Positions 1 through 6,678 of a stretch of DNA of 8,512 bases are shown one piece after another (within the stretch, counting starts at the first letter, position 1; each line of letters opens with the position of its first letter). Under the pieces are notes generated by a model. It had not been told where the DNA came from, did not search any database, and worked only from the letters and a program-made list of their open reading frames with translations. Where the stretch lies: NCBI GenBank assembly GCA_003645605.1, contig QNAY01000039.1:1-8512 (forward strand), read 5' to 3'. This DNA comes from Thermodesulfobacteriota bacterium (lineage in GTDB: Bacteria; Desulfobacterota; Dissulfuribacteria; Dissulfuribacterales; UBA3076). The translations under genes were made by a program, and so were the position numbers.

Positions 1-15
1 GAAAACCTCTCTTTT

Positions 16-95
16 TGTCATTTCGACCGTAGGGAGAAATCTTTAATGCCTGTATTTTCAGTACGATAAGATTTCTCGCTTTGCTCGAAATGACA
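16..95. repeat. Dispersed palindromic repeat, TGTCATTTCGA family
   Basis: The left arm (16-43, starting TGTCATTTCGACC) pairs with the right arm (68-95), whose reverse complement starts TGTCATTTCGAGC. The arms match closely apart from a few bases in the middle of each, around a loop of about 24 nt. A near-identical half-copy (28 of 30 bases) lies at 8431-8460, so the sequence is dispersed and not unique. Elements of this kind are common intergenic repeats in Desulfobacterota-like genomes. No coding capacity. Confidence 0.8.
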
Positions 96-155
96 GTTTT
101 GGTTAGTTTTCGTTCAGACACTAAGTACGGGCAACACACTATCTTTGGCACCTCC

Positions 156-232
156 TGTCATTGCGAGGAGCCTCAGCGACGAAGCAATCTCCTTACTATG
201 GAAGAGATTGCTTCGCTTCGCTCGCAATGACA
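156..232. repeat. Dispersed palindromic repeat, TGTCATTGCGAG family
   Basis: The left arm 156-191 (TGTCATTGCGAGGAG through GAAGCAATCTC) and right arm 204-232 (GAGATTGCTTCG through GCAATGACA) are inverted copies. The left arm carries about 7 extra bases. The loop is short, about 12 nt. This is a well-known style of intergenic hairpin repeat. Its conceptual translation gives the SLRAKRSNL string often mis-called as protein. Confidence 0.8.
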
Positions 233-241
233 GCCCCGGAC

Positions 242-278
242 TTATTGAGAAGTTACAGTATCCGCAACTTCTCAATAA
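242..278. repeat. Perfect 13-bp stem hairpin, TTATTGAGAAGTT
   Basis: Arms 242-254 (TTATTGAGAAGTT) and 266-278 (AACTTCTCAATAA) are perfect reverse complements with an 11-nt loop. A diverged relative starts at 395. It is AT-rich, has no T-run on either side, and so is not an obvious intrinsic terminator. It lies directly between two other repeat families. Confidence 0.75.
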
Positions 279-294
279 CTCAGGGTAAGATGTC

Positions 295-364
295 TGGATT
301 CCGGCTTTCGCCGGAATGACATTTGGATGTAAATGCCCATCATTCCTGAGAAAGCGGGAATCCA
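295..364. repeat. Dispersed palindromic repeat, TGGATTCCGGCTTTCGCCGGAATGA family
   Basis: The left arm 295-319 is itself a small hairpin (ATTCCGGC-TTTC-GCCGGAAT). It pairs with the right arm 340-364 (TCATTCCTGAG through GGGAATCCA), with about 22 of 25 positions complementary. This matches the widespread intergenic repeat whose translation reads VIPAKAGIQ. The right arm is the more degenerate one. Confidence 0.75.
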
Positions 365-394
365 TTGGATGGCGCACAATATGATTCGCCAAGT

Positions 395-421
395 CTTATT
401 GAGAAATTACTATTTCTAATA
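395..421. repeat. Diverged second copy of the TTATTGAGAA hairpin
   Basis: Sequence starting TTATTGAGAAATTAC repeats the left arm at 242 with small changes. It folds with the following ATTTCTAAT, one bulged G, around a 4-nt loop. It seems to be a shortened or decayed copy of the same family. Confidence 0.5.
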
Positions 422-526
422 GAAAGAGCGTAGCGACTCCTTAATTTTAGGCACTTCAAACTTTAGATCACTTAGCAACTTGTTCGTAAATACAATTAGT
501 TACTAGGATAAACTACTATTGGAGCA

Positions 527-850
527 TCAGTCAAGCAAAGATGTGGCCTCAATGTAGGTCTGATATACTACCTGCATAAACTGGCACACTGCTACAAGGG
601 CTGCGAGACTTGTAGCCCATTTGATTATATGTACACGCGTAGGATTGTATTTGAACATCTTCTTTGTGAGCCCGATGAAGAGATAGACAATGCCGAAACC
701 ATAGAGAAAACTGACAAGCAATTGCTGAAAAATTTCAGTCATTGAGCCTGCTTTCCCGGAAAAAAATAAAGTCAATAGAACCATGGCGATCACATGGAAT
801 ATATCGTGCTTTGTCCACTGGCTTTTTTGAGTTATGCTTTTTTCAGGCAT
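527..850 (-). CDS. Small hypothetical membrane protein
   Basis: I do not recognise this 107-residue protein. It starts with a short polar, basic N-terminus (residues 1-15) and then shows three likely membrane helices at about residues 16-34, 42-63 and 78-98. Lys/Arg-rich loops, notably TKKMFKYNPTRVH around 63-75, separate the second and third. There is no signal-peptidase site, so an inner-membrane protein is the simplest reading. The ATG at 850 is preceded by AAAGG immediately adjacent and by GGGGAG about 12 nt away, so the ribosome site is only moderate. A sigma70-like promoter candidate lies about 75-100 nt upstream. The gene stands about 200 nt downstream of the antiporter gene in the same direction, with a repeat unit between, so co-transcription is uncertain. 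No function can be assigned. Confidence 0.6.
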   Translation of the reverse strand: MPEKSITQKSQWTKHDIFHVIAMVLLTLFFSGKAGSMTEIFQQLLVSFLYGFGIVYLFIGLTKKMFKYNPTRVHIIKWATSLAALVAVCQFMQVVYQTYIEATSLLD

Positions 851-896
851 CCTTTAGTAATGCTCCCCAAACCTTGCTTCGGTCTATTTGGATTAC

Positions 897-944
897 GTAA
901 CCGTTCACGGGGTTACAATACTTATTTTACCACAACTTACCGAA
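897..944. repeat. Intergenic repeat unit with GTAACC...GGTTAC hairpin
   Basis: Bases 903-944 match 2590-2631 at 33 of 42 positions, and all nine differences are transitions. At its left end a 6-bp stem (897-902 with 911-916) encloses CCGTTCACGG, itself a partial palindrome. The 13-mer GTAACCGTTCACG (897-909) recurs exactly at 8392-8404. The two 42-bp copies lie on either side of the antiporter gene in the same orientation. Confidence 0.65.
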
Positions 945-953
945 GGGTTTCAA
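924..953 (-). promoter_or_regulatory. Candidate sigma70-like promoter for the small membrane protein
   Basis: On the minus strand TTGAAA (953-948) and TAAAAT (929-924) are separated by 18 nt. That is 4 of 6 matches to TTGACA and 5 of 6 to TATAAT with near-ideal spacing. The -10 lies inside the repeat unit at 903-944. The related copy at 2590 has TAAAAC at the equivalent place. The prediction rests only on sequence match. Confidence 0.35.
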
Positions 954-1048
954 CTGCGGACTGCACCAAAAGGTATATTCTCAACGGATTGTGCTTTGAA
1001 ACCCGAAAAAGGCTGTTGGCTGCCAAGGGGGGAGTGAATAATTGCATT

Positions 1049-2533
1049 TTACCAGTCATAGAGCACCTCCCAGTGGTCATGAAAAGATGGATCTACCTGG
1101 CTGTATTGATAAGACATGGTTTCTCCCCTGCCTGGTCCGGGACTGCTGTCTTCACGCCAGCATCGCAGTTGAATAGCGGGTATGAGATTGACTCCCTGAG
1201 GCGAAGGGCCGGGCAGGGCCGGTTTTTCTATCCACGTCTCTTTTTCTTCAATGATTTTCCAAATCGTTCCAAACTGTTTACTTCGTATTCGCTCTCCTAC
1301 ATGGGGAAGTTCCTGCTTTTCCCGAAGGTCTTTGAACCTGTAAGAAGAACGTTCTCCGTAGTCCAAAATCCTTTCTCCAAATACCTTGATCCCGATAGCG
1401 CCAAGCGGTGCCGTCAAAAGAATTGAGAGCACGGCAACAGCCAGAATTACCTCCCCGGACGCCACACCAGCAGCCAGGGGCACGGCGCCTATGGCCGCCT
1501 GAACTGTCGCTTTGGGGATGTAGGCAACAACGCAAAAAAGCCTTTCCTTCCAATTGAACGGAGTACCCATAAGTGACAAATAAGTTCCAACGCTTCGGAA
1601 AATGAGGCCCACTAAAATAACCAGGGTACCTGCCACCCCGGCCTTCCATGCCACATGAACATTGACCTGAGCGCCCACAAGAACAAAGAGAAGCAGTTCG
1701 GCAAAAACCCAAAGCTTTTTGAGCTTCTGGGAGATGATGTGTGCGATTGCCTCGGACTTTTCCAGGATGATGAAACCAATGGCCATGACGCCCAAAAGGC
1801 CGGCAATGGGTACCCATCTCTCACACTCTTTTTCCAGCCAGGTGAGCATGATAGCCACACCCAAAACAATCAAAGTCCTTTTCGGGGGACGCCAGTCGTA
1901 TCTGGTAAAAAGACGATAGAGTACATATCCGGGGATAACTCCCACAAGTATACCAAGGGCGATAGAGACTGGAATCTCACCCAGTTTAGCCCAGATGTTG
2001 ATATCCCCCCCTCCATACATTCCCATAAAGATGGTAAAAAGGACAATTACAAAGACATCATCTACTGAAGAAGCTGCAAGCACCAGCGTAGGGATGCCCT
2101 TTTTGTTGCCCCTGCCACGGTCCATAAAGTCTATCATCAGAGGAACAACTACGGCGGGAGATACTGCGCCCAGAATCGCGCCCAGAATCGCGGCGTCCAG
2201 ATAACTGATGTGAAGCCACCTGGGAGCGACAAGTATGATCCCTACAATTTCAAAAACAGCAGGAATGCAGCTCATGAAGAGCGCTGCCAGGCCGACACGA
2301 TGGAGCGTGTCACGATGGAGTTCAAATCCTGCGCGAAGGAGGATGACAATAAGGGCGATTTTTCGAAAGTCGCCTGAGACCTGCATCATTTCCGGTGCTA
2401 TCAGGTTCAGCACGTACGGCCCGCAAAGGACACCTACTATGAGCATACCAACCAGGCCGGGAAGCTTAAGCCGCCGAAAGACGTAATCCGCCAACAACCC
2501 CATAACAATGATAAAAGACAAGCTCGCTGCCAT
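1049..2533 (-). CDS. Cation:proton antiporter (CPA superfamily, NhaP-like)
   Basis: Inner-membrane transporter expected to exchange Na+ or K+ for H+. Residues 1-390 are almost continuous hydrophobic helices, about 11-12. Family hallmarks are LRAGFELHR (66-74), the unwound-helix SPAVVVP (125-131), SSVDDV (155-160) with the paired Asp158-Asp159 of the ion-binding site, and a Lys-containing IPKATVQ (339-345) in a late helix. The Asp-Asp pair resembles CPA2-type antiporters, although the overall form is like CPA1/NhaP proteins, so the ion and its stoichiometry are not certain. ATG at 2533 has a good ribosome site (AGGAG, 6 nt away). At 494 residues it is longer than the roughly 400-420 of the transport core. 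The extra tail is cytoplasmic-looking, and residues about 438-473 are low-complexity (PGPSPQG, SPGPGRGE) and encoded by an inverted-repeat segment, perhaps an inserted repeat. The final residues (474-494) look like ordinary protein again. Confidence 0.85.
   Translation of the reverse strand: MAASLSFIIVMGLLADYVFRRLKLPGLVGMLIVGVLCGPYVLNLIAPEMMQVSGDFRKIALIVILLRAGFELHRDTLHRVGLAALFMSCIPAVFEIVGIILVAPRWLHISYLDAAILGAILGAVSPAVVVPLMIDFMDRGRGNKKGIPTLVLAASSVDDVFVIVLFTIFMGMYGGGDINIWAKLGEIPVSIALGILVGVIPGYVLYRLFTRYDWRPPKRTLIVLGVAIMLTWLEKECERWVPIAGLLGVMAIGFIILEKSEAIAHIISQKLKKLWVFAELLLFVLVGAQVNVHVAWKAGVAGTLVILVGLIFRSVGTYLSLMGTPFNWKERLFCVVAYIPKATVQAAIGAVPLAAGVASGEVILAVAVLSILLTAPLGAIGIKVFGERILDYGERSSYRFKDLREKQELPHVGERIRSKQFGTIWKIIEEKETWIEKPALPGPSPQGVNLIPAIQLRCWREDSSPGPGRGETMSYQYSQVDPSFHDHWEVLYDW
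1126..1218. repeat. GC-rich inverted repeat inside the antiporter gene
   Basis: Arms CCCTGCCTGGTCC (1126-1138) and GGGCCGGGCAGGG (1206-1218) are complementary at 11 of 13 positions and enclose about 67 nt. The segment is read in frame and encodes the Pro/Gly-rich tail region PGPSPQG...SPGPGRG of the antiporter. This is what an intergenic repeat element inserted in frame would look like, but no second copy is present here to prove it. Confidence 0.45.
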
Positions 2534-2589
2534 TTGATTCTCCTAATCTCCTTGATATATGCGGGGTGCAGAGAAAAATTCCTGGAGCT

Positions 2590-2678
2590 GTTCACGGGAT
2601 TACAACGCCCGTTTTACTGCAACCTACCGAACTGTAAGCGTTTACAGGATGCTGCAGATGCAAGTGTTCTGTAAACGC
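2590..2678. repeat. Second copy of the intergenic repeat plus adjoining hairpin
   Basis: Bases 2590-2631 are the direct-repeat partner of 903-944. They run into a perfect 10-bp stem: GCGTTTACAG (2638-2647) with CTGTAAACGC (2669-2678) around a 21-nt loop. It lies about 57 nt upstream of the antiporter start. The gene-free stretch 2534-2917 holds this unit, the large palindrome that follows, and about 75 nt (2680-2755) in which I see nothing else. Confidence 0.65.
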
Positions 2679-2755
2679 CTACGAAATTACTTCCGGGACA
2701 TCCGGGAACAGGAAAACAAATGAAGGCCACCTGATCTCTTGACACATGAAGGTGA

Positions 2756-2925
2756 CTCGTTTAGGAACGGGAGATAAATAAGTTGAACAAAAATTAACAG
2801 GATTTTTTGTTGTATTCAAGGCGCGAGGAGCGAGCATAACGGGTTATGTGATCGACGAGCAACGAAGGAGACGGCAAAAAAGACGTTAATTTGTTCAAGT
2901 TATTTATTGTACGTTCCTTAGCGAG
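2756..2925. repeat. 170-bp concentric palindromic element ending in vapC
   Basis: The outer arms read CTCGTTTAGGAACG on the left and, on the opposite strand, CTCGCTAAGGAACG on the right. They continue as ATAAATAA(G/C)TTGAACAAA and TTAAC in both. At the exact centre (2835-2848) is CATAAC-GG-GTTATG, also perfectly complementary, so outer and inner symmetry share one axis near 2840.5. Between these the pairing is partial (GATTTTTTGTTG against CAAAAAAGAC). No open frame fits inside. The right arm includes the last Arg codon and TAA stop of vapC. It looks like a small non-autonomous palindromic element or a large structured RNA or terminator region. Confidence 0.75.
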
Positions 2926-3322
2926 AGATCCAATTTTCTATCTTTAAGTTTGGTACGCGCTCAAATTCCCTGATATTATCCGTAACCAATACCGCATCCA
3001 ATGCCAATGCATGAGCAGCGATCAGAAGATCGTTGGCCCCGACAGGAGTTCCTTTTTTCTTTAACTGCGCACGAATCCTTCCATATTCAGGTGCGGCCTC
3101 TTCCGGCCAGTCCAATACAATCACATATTCCAGAAATTCTTTTAACGCAACCTCGTTATGTTTGCGCATACTGGACAGTCTGATTCCATACCATAGCTCC
3201 GCCACCACGATGCTCGATATCCCGATTTCCCCAACTGGGATTTTCAAGAGCTTTTCCTTTACTTCTTCGGGGCACTCCTTGATTGTAGCAATACAGACAT
3301 TCGTATCCAGCATATACTTCAT
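2918..3322 (-). CDS. vapC: VapC-type PIN-domain ribonuclease toxin
   Basis: Toxin of a type II toxin-antitoxin module: a Mg2+-dependent endoribonuclease that in studied members cuts tRNA or other structured RNA and is held inactive by VapB. The 134-residue protein is one full PIN domain. The acidic centre is visible as Asp6 in MKYMLDTN, Glu42 in VVAELWYG, Asp98 in ANDLLIAAHA and Asp115 in LVTDNIREF. The start is taken at ATG 3322, giving the usual MKYMLDTN beginning. The open frame runs one TTG codon further, but ATG overlaps the vapB stop as TGATG, which suggests translational coupling, and has GAGG 7 nt upstream. The C-terminus is short after ENW. Its last Arg codon and stop lie in the arm of a palindromic repeat. 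It looks intact. RNA target unknown. Confidence 0.9.
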   Translation of the reverse strand: MKYMLDTNVCIATIKECPEEVKEKLLKIPVGEIGISSIVVAELWYGIRLSSMRKHNEVALKEFLEYVIVLDWPEEAAPEYGRIRAQLKKKGTPVGANDLLIAAHALALDAVLVTDNIREFERVPNLKIENWISR

Positions 3323-3555
3323 CAAAGGACCTCGCGTTCTTCGGGCATTAAGTCTTCAATATTGTCCGGAAAGTCAGTGCTAAACCGCTTTCTCTTAGCA
3401 AAAAATTGATCCCAGGACTTAGGCTTGGGTGTGAGGATTATATTATCTCCTTCCCGCCCAATAAAAACTTCGTCTGTTTGAAAGCGAAATTTTTTGGGGA
3501 TACGGACGGCCTGACTCCGTCCACTCACAAATACTTTTGCTGTTGTTCTTTCCAT
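3322..3555 (-). CDS. vapB: VapB-type antitoxin, AbrB/MazE-like
   Basis: DNA-binding antitoxin that neutralises the adjacent VapC and, in characterised pairs, represses its own operon with the toxin as co-repressor. The 77-residue protein has the swapped-hairpin AbrB/MazE-like fold at residues 1-45 ([20 protein letters not shown], then [13 protein letters not shown]). A charged C-terminal tail (46-77, with KSWDQFF and many Lys/Glu) would wrap the toxin. The longest open frame begins at a TTG (3564), but that codon directly abuts the AAAGGA at 3565-3570. The ATG at 3555 lies 9 nt from it and gives the normal MERTTAKV beginning, so I use 3555. Stop and vapC start overlap by one base. A large inverted repeat 30-80 nt upstream is the likely operator. 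Confidence 0.9.
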   Translation of the reverse strand: MERTTAKVFVSGRSQAVRIPKKFRFQTDEVFIGREGDNIILTPKPKSWDQFFAKRKRFSTDFPDNIEDLMPEEREVL

Positions 3556-3584
3556 TGATATCAATCCTTTCTAATTCCAGTTTA

Positions 3585-3634
3585 ATATATACCAACAGCA
3601 TATCTCATATTGAGCATATTGCAAAGGTATATAT
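3585..3634 (-). promoter_or_regulatory. Concentric inverted repeat, likely vapBC operator with promoter
   Basis: Perfect 9-bp arms ATATATACC (3585-3593) and GGTATATAT (3626-3634) flank an inner palindrome CTCA-TAT-TGAG (3604-3614). Both symmetries share a centre near 3609. An extended -10 candidate TGG-TATATA on the minus strand (3594-3586) lies within the arm next to vapB, so bound VapBC would cover it. No strong -35 is seen. VapB proteins of this fold bind such inverted repeats in their own promoters. The assignment is inferred from position and symmetry. Confidence 0.6.
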
Positions 3635-3696
3635 CATATGGCATTGGTGTTCTGAAAAGACAGTGACCCTTGAACCCTGAACCGCTCACGGCAGAT

Positions 3697-5208
3697 TTAA
3701 AACAAAGGCCTTCCGGTCATCTCCGCAGGTTGATCAACACCCAGTATCTTAAGCAAAGTAGGAGCGAGATCACAAAGCTTACCATCCTTTATAAGCTCAA
3801 CATCACCGATACCGCAGACAATAACAGGGACAGGGTTGGTTGTATGAGCCGTCATGGGAGAGCCGTCATCCAGCAACATGCATTCACCATTGCCGTGGTC
3901 GGCAGTAATGATAATCGCGCCCCCTTTTGCAAGAACAGAATCAGTGACAGCACCTACGCACTCATCCACAGTCTCCCCTGCCTTGACGACTGCATCAAAA
4001 ACACCGGTATGGCCCACCATATCGGCATTGGCGAAATTGCAGATAATCACGTCATACTTATCAGCGGCAATAGCCTCCAGGAGCTTATCTCTTATCTCAT
4101 AAGCACTCATTTCCGGCTGCAGATCGTAGGTTGCTACCTTGGGAGAATGTGCCAGTATCCTGTCCTCACCTTCAAAGGGGGTCTCATTGGAGTCGTTAAA
4201 AAAGAAGGTCACGTGTGCGTATTTCTCTGTCTCGGCACATCTCAGTTGCTTAAGCCCGTGATCGCTCAGGACCTTCCCGAGGATATTCTTATGCCTCACC
4301 GGAGGAAATGCTATCTCAAACTCACCATTATCATAATAATCTGTAAAGCCTACATATTTTATATCAAGTTTACGTCTCTCAAATTCCTTGAAATCCGTAT
4401 CAGTAAAGGCATGGGTGATCTCTCTCGCCCGGTCGAGCCTGAAGTTGAAGTTGATCACTGCGTCGCCGTCTTTAATTCCCGGGAACCCTTTGATTATTCT
4501 CGGCTTGATAAACTCATCGGTTTCTTCGGCGGCATAGGCGTTCTCAATGGCCTCTTTCCAGCCCTTACAGATTATGCCTTCCGGTTTGGTGAGGCCGTTG
4601 TATGCGATCTTGACCCTGTCCCAGTTCGTATCACGGTCCATGGCATAGTATCTTCCGATAATGCTGCCGATTTTCCCCCTGCCTGCCTTCTTTATCCCGG
4701 CCTCCAGATCTTCAATATATTTTGCTGCGGACCTGGGCGGAGTATCTCGTCCATCTGAAAAAATATGGACATAAACATTATCAAAATCCATCTTGCTGCA
4801 AAGCATAAGCAGGGCGTTGCAGTGACTGGTGACGGCATGGACACCCTGGTCCTGTATGAGACCCATAAGGTGGAGGTTTGATCTGTTTTTTCTGCAATGA
4901 TCAACAGCACCTTTAAGGACCTCATTCTCATAGAAGCTCCCGTTCTCAATATCGCTGTTAATGCGCACAAGCATCTGTTTTATTATTCTGCCGGCGCCGA
5001 TGTTAAGATGGCCGACTTCCGAATTACCCTGATTACCTTCGGGCAGTCCTACATTAAGGCCATGTGCCCTTAAAACAGCATTGGGAAACTCGGATAGATA
5101 TCTATCAAGATTAGGCGTATGGGCCCTTGCCAGGGCGTTTCTTTCATCAGCCGGCGCAATGCCCCAGCCGTCCATTATTATAAGGCAGACAGGTCTTTTT
5201 TTAGACAT
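3697..5208 (-). CDS. gpmI: 2,3-bisphosphoglycerate-independent phosphoglycerate mutase
   Basis: Interconverts 3-phosphoglycerate and 2-phosphoglycerate in the cytoplasm through a phosphoserine intermediate, using two Mn2+ ions. The 503-residue sequence is full length for the family (about 510). Visible active-site parts are Asp13 in MDGWG, the nucleophile Ser63 in NQGNSEVGHLN, Asp152 and Asp155 in SDGRDTPP, Arg186 and Asp191 in GRYYAMDRD, Asp396 and His400 in NADMVGHTG, Asp437 and His438 in TADHGN, and His455 in TAHTTNP. The open frame runs 11 codons further to a TTG. ATG 5208 gives the standard MSKKRPV beginning, with only a weak AGAG ribosome site 6 nt upstream and a GAGG 15 nt away. It lies 36 nt downstream of eno, the gene for the next pathway step, so an eno-gpmI operon is likely. 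No clear intrinsic terminator follows the gene. Confidence 0.95.
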   Translation of the reverse strand: MSKKRPVCLIIMDGWGIAPADERNALARAHTPNLDRYLSEFPNAVLRAHGLNVGLPEGNQGNSEVGHLNIGAGRIIKQMLVRINSDIENGSFYENEVLKGAVDHCRKNRSNLHLMGLIQDQGVHAVTSHCNALLMLCSKMDFDNVYVHIFSDGRDTPPRSAAKYIEDLEAGIKKAGRGKIGSIIGRYYAMDRDTNWDRVKIAYNGLTKPEGIICKGWKEAIENAYAAEETDEFIKPRIIKGFPGIKDGDAVINFNFRLDRAREITHAFTDTDFKEFERRKLDIKYVGFTDYYDNGEFEIAFPPVRHKNILGKVLSDHGLKQLRCAETEKYAHVTFFFNDSNETPFEGEDRILAHSPKVATYDLQPEMSAYEIRDKLLEAIAADKYDVIICNFANADMVGHTGVFDAVVKAGETVDECVGAVTDSVLAKGGAIIITADHGNGECMLLDDGSPMTAHTTNPVPVIVCGIGDVELIKDGKLCDLAPTLLKILGVDQPAEMTGRPLF

Positions 5209-5244
5209 GGTATTCTCTAAGATCCTCGTTTTTTTTCGCAAAGC

Positions 5245-6558
<1,314 letters not shown>

Positions 6559-6678
6559 TTACCTCTCTGTTGAAGTTAGGGAAGACATAAAAATTTACCG
6601 GAAAGGACGCAGAGAAAAAATATAATAGATTCGGCATCCTTCATTCTTCAGCTTACGATGCTACTTGTATCGAGATGG

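Larger units (their letters stand above)
1..526. other. Gene-free region made of palindromic repeats
   Basis: No credible gene lies here. The stretch sits downstream of the 3' end of the small membrane-protein gene and holds five hairpin repeats of at least four families, listed separately. One open frame on the minus strand (114-392) is only a translation of these repeats: its VIPAKAGIQ and SLRAKRSNL stretches come directly from the repeat arms. About 100 bases between 422 and 526 show no recognisable element. Transcripts from the upstream minus-strand gene would run into these hairpins, so they may act as 3'-end structures. That role is inferred. Confidence 0.75.

Noticed and set aside
16..364. 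CRISPR array
   Set aside because: The repeats belong to different families, are palindromic over their whole length and are not regularly spaced by unique spacers.
114..392. 92-codon open frame on the minus strand
   Set aside because: It is the translation of dispersed palindromic repeats (VIPAKAGIQ, SLRAKRSNL strings), which are non-coding.
990..1048. Intrinsic terminator after the antiporter
   Set aside because: On the minus strand TTGGCAGCCAA is followed by AC and a short CCTTTTT run, but the stem is only 4-5 bp, too weak to call.
794..1426. 210-codon open frame on the plus strand
   Set aside because: It runs antisense across the antiporter tail, the intergenic repeat and the start of the small membrane-protein gene. 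It has no domain and no sensible composition, so it is a shadow frame.
2756..2925. Insertion sequence
   Set aside because: It has inverted ends, but there is no transposase frame inside, no clear target duplication, and the symmetry continues to the centre. It is called a palindromic repeat element.
3667..3683. Telomere-like TGAACCC repeat
   Set aside because: Only about two 7-base units are present. This is short low-complexity sequence between gpmI and vapB with no supportable function.
3670..4758. 362-codon open frame on the plus strand
   Set aside because: It is entirely antisense to gpmI, whose active-site residues are all intact. The plus-strand product has no recognisable motifs.
6621..6650. 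Promoter upstream of eno
   Set aside because: TATTAT on the minus strand is a fair -10, but the best -35 at suitable spacing (CTGAAG) matches only 3 of 6, so it is not listed.
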